In this document: positions 26,857 through 36,442 of the stretch, piece after piece
Layout: every line of letters begins with the position of its first letter
Position numbering within the stretch: the first letter of the stretch is position 1
Source: Olsenella sp. An290
GTDB lineage: Bacteria > Actinomycetota > Coriobacteriia > Coriobacteriales > Atopobiaceae
Direction: 5' to 3'
Length of the DNA: 64,000 nt
NCBI RefSeq assembly: GCF_002159535.1
Contig: NZ_NFIU01000006.1
Span: 58,033 to 122,032, forward strand
Translations under genes and position numbers: made by a program
Notes under the pieces: generated by a model
Databases searched by the model: none
The model's input: only the letters and a program-made list of their open reading frames with translations
What the model was told of the DNA's origin: nothing

Positions 26857-28119
26857 ATGAAGCAGGCACGCCCCTACCCGCGCGTTCTCATCACCCGCAA
26901 GGCGGCGCGCTCCCTTTCCGGCGGGCACCCGTGGGTCTTCGAGGGCGAGGTCATAGCCGCCGAGCCGGCCGCAAACGGCGACGTCGTGGACGTCTTTGAG
27001 GAGAACGGCACGTGGCAGGGCGCGGGCCTGCTCTCCGAGCAGAGCAAGATTCGCGTGCGCGTGGTCACCCGCAACGCCAACGACCGCCTCGACGAGGCGT
27101 TCTGGCGCAGGCGCGTGTCATACGCGTGGCAGCATCGCGCCACCTGCCTGGGACAGCGCGCCCTGCCCGGCGCGGAGCCCGACACCACCTGCTGCCGCGT
27201 CGTCTTCTCCGAGGCCGACGGCCTGCCCGGTCTTGTGGTCGACCGCTACGAGAGCGTCCTGGTCACGCAGGTCGGCACCGTGGGCATGGAGCGACTGCGC
27301 CCCGTGATCTACCCGATCCTGCTTGAGACCCTGCGCGCGGACGGCCAGGACGTCTCCGCCATCTACGAGCGCAACGACGGCGCGTCCCGCGCCAAGGAGG
27401 GGCTGCCGCAGTACAAGGGCTGGTGGGACGGCACGCCCGCGCCCGAAACGCCCCGCATCGTGGTGCGCGAGAACGGCCTGCGCTTTGACCTCGACCTCGA
27501 GAACAGCCAGAAGACCGGCTTCTTCCTCGACCAGAAGTACAACCGCCGCGCCGTGCGCGAGCTTGCCGCTGGCCGTCGCGTGCTCGACTGCTTCTGCCAC
27601 GTGGGGCCCTTCGGGCTCAACGCCGCCGCGGGCGGCGCGGCGCACGTGCGCTGCGTTGACGTGAGCCAGACGGCCATTGACCTCGCGCAGGAGAACGCCC
27701 GCCTCAACGGCCTGGACGCGCGCATGGGCTTCACCTGCGCAAACGTCCTTGACTACCTGCCCGAGCTCGCCCGCGACCGCGCGCGGCTGCGCGCGGAGGG
27801 CGGCCCCTTCGACCTCATCGTGCTGGACCCGCCCGCCTTCACCAAGAGCCGCGGCACCGTGTCCCACGCCGCGCGCGGCTACCGCGAGATCAACTACGAG
27901 GCCCTGCGCCTGCTCCCACGCGGCGGCTACCTGGCTACCTGCAGCTGCTCGCACTTCATGACGCGAGACCTTCTCGCCAAAGCGGTCGCCGAGGCCGCCC
28001 ATCGCGCGAACGTGCAGCTCAAGCAGGTCGAGGAGCGCCAGCAGGCCCCCGACCACCCCATTCTCTGGGGCTTCCCCGAGAGCCACTACCTCGACTTCTT
28101 CATCTTCCAGGTTGTCTAA
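26857..28119 (+). CDS. RlmI-type class I SAM-dependent rRNA methyltransferase
   Basis: Predicted 23S rRNA cytosine-C5 methyltransferase of 420 residues. An N-terminal PUA domain (HPWVFEGEV) is followed by an EEHEE-like domain and a Rossmann fold: FFLDQKYNRRAVREL, VLDCFCHVGPFGLNAA, a DVS acidic loop, FDLIVLDPPAFTKSR and a catalytic Cys candidate in CSCSHFM. The ATG at 26857 follows AAGGAGCACTC. A strong terminator starts 2 bp after the stop. Confidence 0.9.
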   Translation: MKQARPYPRVLITRKAARSLSGGHPWVFEGEVIAAEPAANGDVVDVFEENGTWQGAGLLSEQSKIRVRVVTRNANDRLDEAFWRRRVSYAWQHRATCLGQRALPGAEPDTTCCRVVFSEADGLPGLVVDRYESVLVTQVGTVGMERLRPVIYPILLETLRADGQDVSAIYERNDGASRAKEGLPQYKGWWDGTPAPETPRIVVRENGLRFDLDLENSQKTGFFLDQKYNRRAVRELAAGRRVLDCFCHVGPFGLNAAAGGAAHVRCVDVSQTAIDLAQENARLNGLDARMGFTCANVLDYLPELARDRARLRAEGGPFDLIVLDPPAFTKSRGTVSHAARGYREINYEALRLLPRGGYLATCSCSHFMTRDLLAKAVAEAAHRANVQLKQVEERQQAPDHPILWGFPESHYLDFFIFQVV

Positions 28120-28121
28120 AG

Positions 28122-28160
28122 CTTGCCCAAAAGGAGCCCGACTCCTTTTGGGCAAGTTTT
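28122..28160 (+). terminator. Strong Rho-independent terminator
   Basis: A perfect 15-bp stem (28122-28136 with 28142-28156), a 5-nt loop and TTTT. It ends the methyltransferase transcript and separates it from the lactate permease gene. Confidence 0.92.
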
Positions 28161-28206
28161 GGTAGATTGTGAGACTGATTACACGTACGACCCCGGGAGT
28201 CGCCCC

Positions 28207-29763
28207 ATGCTCGAGCTCTTTGGAATGTTCGTCCTTGCCCTCATGCCCATCATCTGGCTTGTCGTCGCCCTGTGCGGCCTCCACATGGAGGCCTACAAGG
28301 CCAGCCTCGGCGCCCTCGTCGTGGCCGCGGTCTGCGCGACGCTCGGCTGGCAGATGACCCCCGTCAACCTGGGCACCGCCGCGCTCGAGGGCTTTGCGAT
28401 GGCCCTCTGGCCCATCGTGATCGTGATCATCGCGGCGGTCTTCACCTACAACCTCACCGTGCACACCGGTGCCATGGAGACGATCAAGCGCATGCTCTGC
28501 TCGGTCTCCGCCGACCGACGCATCCTCACGCTGCTCATCGGCTGGTGCTTCGGCGGCTTCCTCGAGGGCATGGCGGGCTTTGGCACCGCCGTCGCCATCC
28601 CCGCGAGCATGCTCATGGCGCTCGGCATCAGCCCCGTGACCTCCATCCTCGCCTGCCTCATCGCCAACGGCGTGCCCACGATGTTCGGCTCCATCGGCAT
28701 CCCCACCACCACGCTCGCCTCCATCACGGGCATCGACGTGGTCCAGCTCGCCACCGTCCAGGCCATCCAGGTGTTCCCCTTCGTCGTGGCATGCCCGATT
28801 CTCATGGTTGCCCTCGTGGGGCACGGGGCCAAGGCGCTCAGGGGCGTGCTGCCCGCGTGCCTCGTCTCCGGCGTGTCCTTTGCCGTGTGCCTGGTCGTGG
28901 CAGGCCACTTCATCGGCGGCGAGCTGCCTGACGTGGTGGCCTCGGTCGTCTCGCTCGTCCTGACGTTCCTCTATGCCCTGCGCATGCACAAGGCTGGCGC
29001 CGAGGTTCCCGAGAAGTACCGTCTTGCCGTCGCCTCCGCCGGCGACGAGCCCAGGGAGACCGTCGCCGACAAGCTCCGCGCCTGGGCTCCCTTTGCCCTC
29101 ATCTTCGTGGTGCTCCTTGCCACGAGCAAGCTCGTCCCGCCGGTGAACGGCCCCCTCTCCGCCATCAAGAGCACGGTCAACATCTACGCCGGAGACCCCA
29201 CGGCCACGCTGACCTTCTCGTGGGTGAACACGCCCGGCGTCTTGATCTTCATCTGCGGCATCGTGGGCGGCCTCATCCAGCGCTGCTCGCCGCGCGAGAT
29301 GCTGGACGTCCTGGGGGCCACCTGCCGCCAGATGAGCAAGACGATCATCACGATGCTCGGCGTGCTTGCCTGCGCCAAGATCATGGGCTACTCCGGCATG
29401 ATCGCGAGCATCGCGGCGTTTTTCGTGGGCGCGCTCGGTGGCCTCTACCCGCTCGTCGCGCCGCTCCTGGGCGCGCTCGGCACCTTCGTGACCGGCTCGG
29501 GCACCTCGAGCGAGGTGCTCTTTGGCAACGTGCAGCTCCAGGCCGCCCAGTCGATCGGCGCCAACGAGACCTGGCTCGTGGCGGCCAACTCGCTCGGCGT
29601 CTCCGCGGGCAAGATGCTCAGCCCGCAGAACATCGCGATCGGCTGCGCCGCCTGCGGGCTCGTGGGCAAGGACGGCGAGATCCTCGGCAGGATCGCCAAG
29701 TACGCCTTTGCCTTCGCGGCCGCGATGGCCGTCCTCGTCTACGCCGGCTCCCTCGTGCTGTAG
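28207..29763 (+). CDS. lctP: L-lactate permease family transporter
   Basis: Polytopic membrane transporter of 518 residues, family LctP/GlcA, which moves L-lactate or glycolate with protons. It has about 12-13 hydrophobic segments. The family hallmark block GGFLEGMAGFGTAVAIPASML and the C-terminal TGSGTSSEVLFG..Q, then SPQNIAIG are present. The ATG at 28207 with GGGAG 8 bp upstream is chosen because an earlier in-frame start would lie inside the terminator hairpin. Its last 25 bp overlap the convergent tadA gene. Confidence 0.92.
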   Translation: MLELFGMFVLALMPIIWLVVALCGLHMEAYKASLGALVVAAVCATLGWQMTPVNLGTAALEGFAMALWPIVIVIIAAVFTYNLTVHTGAMETIKRMLCSVSADRRILTLLIGWCFGGFLEGMAGFGTAVAIPASMLMALGISPVTSILACLIANGVPTMFGSIGIPTTTLASITGIDVVQLATVQAIQVFPFVVACPILMVALVGHGAKALRGVLPACLVSGVSFAVCLVVAGHFIGGELPDVVASVVSLVLTFLYALRMHKAGAEVPEKYRLAVASAGDEPRETVADKLRAWAPFALIFVVLLATSKLVPPVNGPLSAIKSTVNIYAGDPTATLTFSWVNTPGVLIFICGIVGGLIQRCSPREMLDVLGATCRQMSKTIITMLGVLACAKIMGYSGMIASIAAFFVGALGGLYPLVAPLLGALGTFVTGSGTSSEVLFGNVQLQAAQSIGANETWLVAANSLGVSAGKMLSPQNIAIGCAACGLVGKDGEILGRIAKYAFAFAAAMAVLVYAGSLVL

Positions 29764-30230
29764 CGCCGGGCGCGGCGCGCGCGGAAGAAGGAGCGCAGAA
29801 GCTCGGCGGACTCGTCCGCCAGGACCCCCGGCGTGACCGCGAACTCGTGGTTGAGCCGGGGGTCGCAGCTTACGTCGAAGAGCGTCCCCACCGCGCCGCC
29901 CTTGGGGTCGCTCGCCCCGTACACGCACCGGTCCACGCGCGCGTTCACCATGAGGCCCGCGCACATGAGGCAGGGCTCCAGCGTCACGTACACCGTGCAC
30001 CCCGTGAGCCGCCAGCGGCCCAGCTCGCGCGCGGCGGCCACCATCGCGGAGAACTCGGCGTGCGCCGAGGGGTCGGCGTCGGTCTCGCGCCGGTTGTGGG
30101 CCCGCGCGACCACGCGCCCGTCGCACACCACCACCGCGCCGATGGGCACCTCGCCCTCCCCCGCCGCCGCCTCGGCCTCGGCCAGCGCCAGGCGCATGTA
30201 CGCCTCGTCGTTCTTCTCGGCAGCTTCCAT
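29739..30230 (-). CDS. tadA: tRNA adenosine(34) deaminase TadA
   Basis: Zinc enzyme of 163 residues that makes inosine at tRNA wobble position 34. The zinc/catalytic motifs are HAEFSAM (HAE) and PCLMCAG (PCxxC), with the proton-shuttle Glu in HAE. N-terminal AYMRLALAEAEAA and GEVPIGAVVV are typical. GGGAGGCCTG precedes the ATG at 30230. The 3' end overlaps lctP tail-to-tail by 25 bp. Confidence 0.95.
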   Translation of the reverse strand: MEAAEKNDEAYMRLALAEAEAAAGEGEVPIGAVVVCDGRVVARAHNRRETDADPSAHAEFSAMVAAARELGRWRLTGCTVYVTLEPCLMCAGLMVNARVDRCVYGASDPKGGAVGTLFDVSCDPRLNHEFAVTPGVLADESAELLRSFFRARRARRYSTREPA

Positions 30231-30244
30231 CAGGCCTCCCGCGG

Positions 30245-30274
30245 TTGCTCGTGGTCCACATGGGGTAGGATACT
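30245..30274 (+). promoter_or_regulatory. Putative tRNA-Ser promoter
   Basis: TTGCTC at 30245-30250 and GATACT at 30269-30274, 18 bp apart, with the tRNA starting 16 bp downstream. Confidence 0.45.
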
Positions 30275-30289
30275 AGTGCTCGCGCACCC

Positions 30290-30379
30290 GGAGGAGTGGC
30301 AGAGTGGTTGATTGCAGCGGTCTTGAAAACCGTCGAGCGGGCAACCCCCGTTCCGAGGGTTCGAATCCCTCCTCCTCCG
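30290..30379 (+). tRNA. tRNA-Ser (anticodon UGA)
   Basis: A 90-nt class II tRNA. Acceptor GGAGGAG (30290-30296) pairs with CTCCTCC (30372-30378), discriminator G. The anticodon loop CTTGAAA has TGA at 30324-30326. A long variable arm with GCGGGCAACCCCCGT follows, and the T arm is GAGGG-TTCGAAT-CCCTC. CCA is not encoded. Confidence 0.97.
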
Positions 30380-30463
30380 CCCGCGCAGGCCCGGCGCCGC
30401 GACCGCCCGACCCGGCCGCAAGCCCCGCGCGCTGCCCGTCGTCCCCGACAGAACGGAGTGGGC

Positions 30464-31024
30464 ATGGACCCCATCGTCGTCATCCTCATTGCCGGTCTTG
30501 TGGTTATTGCGCTGGTCATGGTGTGGATCAGCATCTACAACGGCATCGTCACCGCGGACAACAAGTGCGACAACGCCTGGCAGACCATCGACGCCCAGCT
30601 CCAGCGCAGAAACGACCTCATCCCCAACCTCGTGGAGACGGTCAAGGGCTACGCCGCGCACGAGTCCCAGACCCTCGAGGCCGTGACCGCCGCGCGCGCC
30701 GCCGTGACGGAGGCCCGCTCCCCCGAGGCCAAGATGGAGGCCTCCAACGTCCTCACGGACACCCTGAAGAGCCTCTTCGCCGTGGCCGAGGCCTACCCCG
30801 ACCTCAAGGCCAACGCCAACTTCCAGCAGCTCCAGAGCGAGCTCTCGGACACCGAGAACCGCATCAGCTACGCGCGCATGAGCTTCAACGACATGGTCCT
30901 CGAGTACAACAACGCCATCGAGACCTTCCCCGGCAGCCTGGTGGCCGGCCGTCGGTTCCGCCCGCGCGCCGGCTTTGAGGTGGCCTCCCCCGCCGCGCGC
31001 GAGGCCCCCGAGGTCAGGTTCTAG
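30464..31024 (+). CDS. lemA: LemA family protein
   Basis: Membrane-anchored protein of 186 residues. One N-terminal transmembrane helix (IVVILIAGLVVIALVMVWI) is followed by an all-helical LemA domain with YNGIVTADNKCDNAWQTID, RRNDLIPNLVETVKGYA and a C-terminal NTIETFP-like NNAIETFPGSLVAG. The ATG at 30464 follows CGGAG. The function is unknown in most bacteria. The usual partner, a TPM-domain protein, is not adjacent. Confidence 0.92.
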   Translation: MDPIVVILIAGLVVIALVMVWISIYNGIVTADNKCDNAWQTIDAQLQRRNDLIPNLVETVKGYAAHESQTLEAVTAARAAVTEARSPEAKMEASNVLTDTLKSLFAVAEAYPDLKANANFQQLQSELSDTENRISYARMSFNDMVLEYNNAIETFPGSLVAGRRFRPRAGFEVASPAAREAPEVRF

Positions 31025-31092
31025 CGCGCCGGCTCGCCGCCGCCCGCGGCGCCCGCCACGCGGCCCAAGCGCATACCCCCACCGCCCCTTGC

Positions 31093-31128
31093 AGCGCGTC
31101 CCTCTTGCGAGAAGGACGCGCTTTCTGT
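31093..31128 (+). terminator. Terminator after lemA
   Basis: AGCGCGTCC (31093-31101) pairs with GGACGCGCT (31114-31122), followed by TTCTGTT. The rest of the 274-bp gap to the GH20 gene shows nothing else clear. Confidence 0.65.
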
Positions 31129-31298
31129 TGGCCGCAGCCAGCGGGGCTCCTCAGGCAACACCAGCTCAGACCGTTTGCCGAGACCTTGGGGCCACCCGCC
31201 CGGCGCCCGGCGCCGCCCCCTCCGGAACACCCCTCCCGCGCTGGTAGGGTAAGGGGGTCTATCGCGATTTGCGACCACCTTACGTGAGAGGGGAATGC

Positions 31299-34200
31299 AT
31301 GAGGCAGCAACGTCCCAGCAGGAGGGTCTTCTCGGCCCTGCTCGCGGGCGCGCTGACGCTGGGCGGGGTCGTCCAGCCCGTCGGCGCCGCGCTCGCGCAG
31401 GCCGCGGGACCCGAGCTTGAGAACCTGGCCCTGGGCCAGGAGGTCTCCGCCTCCGGCAGCGAGACCGACCACTTCGCGCCCGAGCGCGCCGTCGACGGCC
31501 TCGTGGGCCTGGTCGGCGGCGAGGACCGGCGCGACGACTTTGCCTGGCGCGACACGAGCGACAACTTCCGCAACCGGGAGGCGAGCCGCTGGTCCTCCAA
31601 CACCGAGGGAGAGCGCTGGCTCTCCGTGGACCTGGGCCAGGAGGTCGTCGTTGACCACGTGACCGTGGTCTGGGGCAAGCAGTACGGCAAGACCTACCGC
31701 ATCGAGACCTCCCTCGACGGCACCGACTGGACGGTCGCCGCGGACAACGTCCACGCCACCGCCTCCGAGGAGGACACCACCGCCCTCGACGACGCCGTCG
31801 CCCGCTACGTGCGCGTCACGATCACCGAGGCCAACGACACGTGGGCCACGGGCGTCTGGGAGCTCGAGGTCTGGGGCACGCCCAAGCCGGCCGACCCCGT
31901 GAACCTGGCCACGCTCGACACCACAAAGGTCACGGCCTCCGGCCAGGAGGTCGCGGGCCAGTGGGGGCCGGAGCTTGCCGCCGACGGCAAGGTCGGCCTG
32001 GTGAGCGACACCACCTGGCGCGACAAGGCCTGGCTCACCACGCGCGAGAACCACGTCAACGCGCAGGCGAGCCGCTGGTCCGCCAACAACGCGGACGGGG
32101 CCTGGCTCGCCTTTGACCTGGGCGCCGAGGCCAACATCGCGAGCGTCTCGGTGGTCTGGGGCAAGCAGTACGGCAAGCCCTACCAGATCGAGACGTCCTC
32201 CGACGGCCAGAGCTGGACGCCCGTCGCCACAGACCTCAACGGGGCGGACTCCGAGACCGTCACCACCGAGCTCACGGACGTGACCGCGCGCCACGTGCGC
32301 ATCAGCGTGACCAAGCGCAGCAGCCGGTACGCGCCGAGCATCTGGGAGGTCCAGATCATGGGCACCTGGGCGGACGGCGCGCCCGAGCCCGAGCCTGAGC
32401 CCGAGTCGGGCGAGCTGCCCTCCGTGGTCCCCGAGCCCGTGAGCTACGAGGCCCAGGACGGCGAGCCCTTCGTGCTTGACCCCGCGTCCGACATCGTGGC
32501 CGACGACGCCGCCCGCGACGAGGCCGAGAAGCTCGCCGAGACCCTGCGGGCCTCCACGGGCTACGAGCTCGACGTGGTGGGCGTCTCCGACGACGACGTC
32601 GCCGACATCGTCCTCACCATGCTGGACGAGGGGGGCGCCGCGGGCCTTGCCGGCCACACGGACGAGGGCTACGTCATCACGAGCTCCGAGGAGGGCCTCG
32701 TCCTCGGCGCCTGCACGGCCGAGGGCCTCTTCAACGGCGTCCAGACCACCTACCAGCTCTTTGGCCCCTACTCCGTGGCCGACTTCGAGACCAACGGCCC
32801 GTGGAGCGTCCCGGCCCTCAGCATCACCGACTACCCGCGCTACGAGTGGCGCGGCATCATGCTCGACCCGGCGCGCTCCTTCCTCACCGTGGAGGAGGTC
32901 AAGCAGGCGCTCGACGTCATGTCGATGTACAAGCTCAACGTCTTGCACCTCCACCTCGTCGACGACCAGGGCTGGCGCATAGAGATCACCAACGAGGGCC
33001 GCGCCGAGGGCGACACCATCGACTACACCCGCCTGGCCACCATCGCCGGCGACGCCGCGATGGGCACCACCCAGTGGCAGCAGCTCCCCGGCATCCGCGG
33101 CTACTACACCCAGGACGACCTGCGCGAGATCGTGGCCTACGCCAACGCGCGCCACATCGACGTGGTGCCGGAGATCGACATGCCCGGCCACTCCGGCGGC
33201 ATGCTCCACGCCATCCCGCAGCTCAACTCCGCCGAGTCCTCCCACGACGGCACCGTCGACCCCGCCACGGGCGAGAAGATCAACAACCCCGAGGAGTGGA
33301 TCTGCGGCCCGGCCCAGACCACCGGAGACGTGGGCAACTCCTACCTCGACATCAACAACGAGTACACGTGGATGTTCCTCGAGCACGTGGTGCGGCAGGT
33401 CAGCAAGATCTGCGGCTCCGACTACCTTCACATCGGCGGCGACGAGACCCACCAGCTCAACACCGACTACCCCGGCCGCGCCGTCGAGTTCCTGAACAAG
33501 GCCGCCGACATGGTCCGTGGCATGGGCCTCACCCCCATCGGCTGGAACGAGTGGGCCTCCACCGGCTCGGGCGTCGAGTTTGAGCCCGGCGACACCCTCC
33601 AGTGCTGGAACGGCAACGCGCCGCAGAAGGTGCGCGACGCCGACGCCAGAATCATCTGGTCCATGGCCCAAAACGCCTACTTCCCGCAGGCGCCCGGTCC
33701 CAACGTCGCTGGTCCCACCTGGGCGGGCGGCTCCGACGGCGTCGTCAACATCGACGACTTCTACAACTACGACCCCGCGACGTCCGCGCAGCTGGACGAC
33801 TCCTACATCCGCGGCGTCGAGGGCGCCATGTGGAGCGAGCACGTCCGCGGCATCCAGGACTTCTTCTTCCCGTCCTTCCCGCGCGCCATGGCGCTGGCCG
33901 AGGTCGCGTGGACCCCGCAGGCCAAGCGCAGCGGGCAGGTCGCCGACCTGCGCGAGCGCCTCGCCGACACCGTGCCCGCCCTCACCATGAAGGGCGCGGA
34001 CTTCTACGCCGAGGACGGCCTCGTGAACGAGCCCCTCGTGGCCGCCACGGACCTCGAGACCGCGCCGACGGTGGGCGTCAGCCACACCATCGCCCGCGGC
34101 TACCTGCCCATGACCACGGCCGACAACGTCTCGGCCACCATCACGTGGGAGGACGGGCAGACCCAGGAGCTCACCGTGGTGCAGCGCCGCCCCTACCTCG

Positions 34201-36353
34201 CGCCCACCAACCAGAACAACAACAACCGCGCCCAGAACGGCCTCTGGGAGCTCGTGCTCACCGAGCTGCCCGCCGCGGGCACCCACACCGGCACCGTCAC
34301 CTTCACGGCCGGCGGGACCTCCGTCACGGACACCCTCACGGTCACGGTGACCGAGGGCGCCGTCGCCTACGGCAACAACACGTCGCTGTCCGCCGCCTCC
34401 GGCCGGCAGGGCGACACCGTCACGGCAATGCTCACCGACTTCGAGCCCAACTCGTCCGTCTCGCTCTCGCTGGGCGAGAAGAACCTCGGCACCGCCACCG
34501 TGGGCGCCGACGGCACGGGCTCGCTCGAGTTCTCCGTGCCCGCCGTGGCGCCCGGCACCTACGAGGTGACCACCAGCCCCGCCACCGCCAACGACGTCCC
34601 GACCTTTGAGGTCGAGCCCGCCTTCACGCCCGTCGTGACCGTCTCCCACGCCAAGGCCAAGCCCGGCATGGAGGTCACCGTGAGCGTCACCGGGCTTGAG
34701 CCCGGCAAGGAGGCCACGCTGGCCACCGGCTTTGGCGAGGACGTCACGCTCCAGGTGAGCGACGAGGGCACCGCTGAGGCCACGCTCACCATCCCCGAGG
34801 ACGCCACGCTCGGCTCCTACGAGCTCACGGTCACCCAGGGCTGGTGGACGGGCTCGGCCACGCTCGAGCTCGCCGCGCAGGCGCTGGCGCACCCCATCGC
34901 GCAGGACCTCTACGCGATCGCGGGCTTCTCGACCGAGGAGACCACCGGCGAGGGCGCGAGCAACGGCCGCGCCGAGGACGCCATCGACGGCGACCTGAGC
35001 ACCTACTGGCACACCGCGTGGTCGAGCGGCACGAGCTCGCTTCCCGCGTACGTGACCATTGACCTGGGCAAGAGCTACGACGTCGACGGCCTTTCGTACA
35101 CGCCGCGCCAGTCCAACCAGAACGGCCTCATCAAGGACTACGAGATCTACGTGACCGAGGAGAATCCCGCGGGCGTTCCCACCGGCACCCCCGCCGCCTC
35201 GGGCACCTTCCCCAACGTGCTCCAGGCCGGCAGCCGCGACGCCACCATCGTCGAGCTCGCCGAGCCGGCCACCGGCCGCTACGTCACGCTCGTGGCCAAG
35301 AGCACCCTCGCCGGCAACGCCTTCGCCGGCGCGGCGGAGCTCGTGGTGAGCGGCCTTGCGAGCGAGGAGCCGACGCCCGAGCCCGAGCCCGTCGACACCG
35401 CCGAGCTTGAGGCGGCGCTCGAGGAGGCCGCCGCGGCCGACCGCGACGGCAAGACCGAGGAGTCCCTGGCGGCCCTCGACGCGGCCGTGGCCGCGGGAGA
35501 GTCCCTGCTCGACTCCGACGAGCTGACCGAGGAGGCCGTCGCCGAGGCCGCCCAGGCCATCCGCGACGCCATCGCGGGCCTTGAGGACATCCCCGAGCCC
35601 GTCGAGCCCACCCTCGAGGGCGTCACCGTGAAGGCCGGCCCCGCCAAGACGGCCTACACCGTGGGCGATGAGCTCGACGCCACGGGCCTTGTGCTCGCGC
35701 TCTCCTACTCCGACGGCTCCACGAAGGAGATTGCCTACGCCGACGCGCCCGAGGACTTCTCCTTTGACGTCACGACCCTCGAGGCGGCCGGGACCGTCGA
35801 GGTCACCGTCACCTACGGCGGCAAGACCGCGACGTTTGCCGTGACCGTCACCGAGCCCGTCGTGGAGCCCGACCCCGCCGACGAGGCGCGCGAGGAGCTC
35901 CAGGCGGCCGTGGACGCGCACGACGACCTTACGGCCGAGGACTACACCGCCGAGACCTGGGAGCCCTTCGCCGAGGCGCTCGAGGCCGCGCAGGACCTCC
36001 TCGCGCGCGAGGACGCCACGGCCGACGAGCTCGCCGCGGCCGCCGAGGCGCTCGAGGCCGCCGCGGCCGCGCTCGAGCCCGCGACGGGCGAGGAGCCCGG
36101 CGGCGAGGAGCAGCCGGGCGGTGACGAGCCCGGCGGCAGCACCACGCAGCCCGGCGGCAGCACCACGCAGCCCGGCGGCAGCACCACGCAGCCCGGCGGC
36201 ACGCAGCCCGGCGGCACGCGGCCCGGCGGCAGCCACGGCACCGCCACCGTCCCCGAGACGGGCGACCCGTCGCTCGCCGTGGGCCTCGTGGCCACCGTCG
36301 GCGCAGCCGTCTCCGGCCTGGGCGTCGTCTTCGGCGCCCGTCGCCGTCGCTAG
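31299..36353 (+). CDS. Multidomain wall-anchored GH20 beta-N-acetylhexosaminidase
   Basis: Predicted surface enzyme of 1684 residues releasing terminal beta-GlcNAc/GalNAc, or possibly lacto-N-biose, from host glycans. Order: signal peptide (about 1-35), two F5/8C-like carbohydrate-binding domains (about 45-205 and 210-360), GH20 domain 2 (about 375-510), GH20 TIM barrel (about 515-870; YEWRGIMLDPAR, catalytic Asp-Glu pair in HIGGDET near 715), beta-sandwich regions, another F5/8C domain (about 1200-1350), a FIVAR-like helical repeat, a Big_3-like domain, a second FIVAR-like repeat and a Gly-Gly-Ser-Thr-Thr-Gln-Pro repeat linker. It ends with VPETG at 1651, a hydrophobic segment and RRRR. The ATG at 31299 follows GAGAGGGG. 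The same VPETGDPS motif occurs in the GH2 enzyme, so one sortase likely anchors both. Confidence 0.93.
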   Translation: MRQQRPSRRVFSALLAGALTLGGVVQPVGAALAQAAGPELENLALGQEVSASGSETDHFAPERAVDGLVGLVGGEDRRDDFAWRDTSDNFRNREASRWSSNTEGERWLSVDLGQEVVVDHVTVVWGKQYGKTYRIETSLDGTDWTVAADNVHATASEEDTTALDDAVARYVRVTITEANDTWATGVWELEVWGTPKPADPVNLATLDTTKVTASGQEVAGQWGPELAADGKVGLVSDTTWRDKAWLTTRENHVNAQASRWSANNADGAWLAFDLGAEANIASVSVVWGKQYGKPYQIETSSDGQSWTPVATDLNGADSETVTTELTDVTARHVRISVTKRSSRYAPSIWEVQIMGTWADGAPEPEPEPESGELPSVVPEPVSYEAQDGEPFVLDPASDIVADDAARDEAEKLAETLRASTGYELDVVGVSDDDVADIVLTMLDEGGAAGLAGHTDEGYVITSSEEGLVLGACTAEGLFNGVQTTYQLFGPYSVADFETNGPWSVPALSITDYPRYEWRGIMLDPARSFLTVEEVKQALDVMSMYKLNVLHLHLVDDQGWRIEITNEGRAEGDTIDYTRLATIAGDAAMGTTQWQQLPGIRGYYTQDDLREIVAYANARHIDVVPEIDMPGHSGGMLHAIPQLNSAESSHDGTVDPATGEKINNPEEWICGPAQTTGDVGNSYLDINNEYTWMFLEHVVRQVSKICGSDYLHIGGDETHQLNTDYPGRAVEFLNKAADMVRGMGLTPIGWNEWASTGSGVEFEPGDTLQCWNGNAPQKVRDADARIIWSMAQNAYFPQAPGPNVAGPTWAGGSDGVVNIDDFYNYDPATSAQLDDSYIRGVEGAMWSEHVRGIQDFFFPSFPRAMALAEVAWTPQAKRSGQVADLRERLADTVPALTMKGADFYAEDGLVNEPLVAATDLETAPTVGVSHTIARGYLPMTTADNVSATITWEDGQTQELTVVQRRPYLAPTNQNNNNRAQNGLWELVLTELPAAGTHTGTVTFTAGGTSVTDTLTVTVTEGAVAYGNNTSLSAASGRQGDTVTAMLTDFEPNSSVSLSLGEKNLGTATVGADGTGSLEFSVPAVAPGTYEVTTSPATANDVPTFEVEPAFTPVVTVSHAKAKPGMEVTVSVTGLEPGKEATLATGFGEDVTLQVSDEGTAEATLTIPEDATLGSYELTVTQGWWTGSATLELAAQALAHPIAQDLYAIAGFSTEETTGEGASNGRAEDAIDGDLSTYWHTAWSSGTSSLPAYVTIDLGKSYDVDGLSYTPRQSNQNGLIKDYEIYVTEENPAGVPTGTPAASGTFPNVLQAGSRDATIVELAEPATGRYVTLVAKSTLAGNAFAGAAELVVSGLASEEPTPEPEPVDTAELEAALEEAAAADRDGKTEESLAALDAAVAAGESLLDSDELTEEAVAEAAQAIRDAIAGLEDIPEPVEPTLEGVTVKAGPAKTAYTVGDELDATGLVLALSYSDGSTKEIAYADAPEDFSFDVTTLEAAGTVEVTVTYGGKTATFAVTVTEPVVEPDPADEAREELQAAVDAHDDLTAEDYTAETWEPFAEALEAAQDLLAREDATADELAAAAEALEAAAAALEPATGEEPGGEEQPGGDEPGGSTTQPGGSTTQPGGSTTQPGGTQPGGTRPGGSHGTATVPETGDPSLAVGLVATVGAAVSGLGVVFGARRRR

Positions 36354-36384
36354 TCCGGCGCGCAGCTGACCAGCTGACCTTACA

Positions 36385-36412
36385 GGGGGGCGTCCCGTTT
36401 GGGGCGCCCCCC
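36385..36412 (+). terminator. Terminator of the GH20 gene
   Basis: GGGGGGCGTCCC pairs with GGGGCGCCCCCC around a GTTT loop. It is a very stable hairpin 31 bp after the stop. Confidence 0.75.
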
Positions 36413-36442
36413 AATGTATGCCCGCCGGCCCCTTTGCCCGCA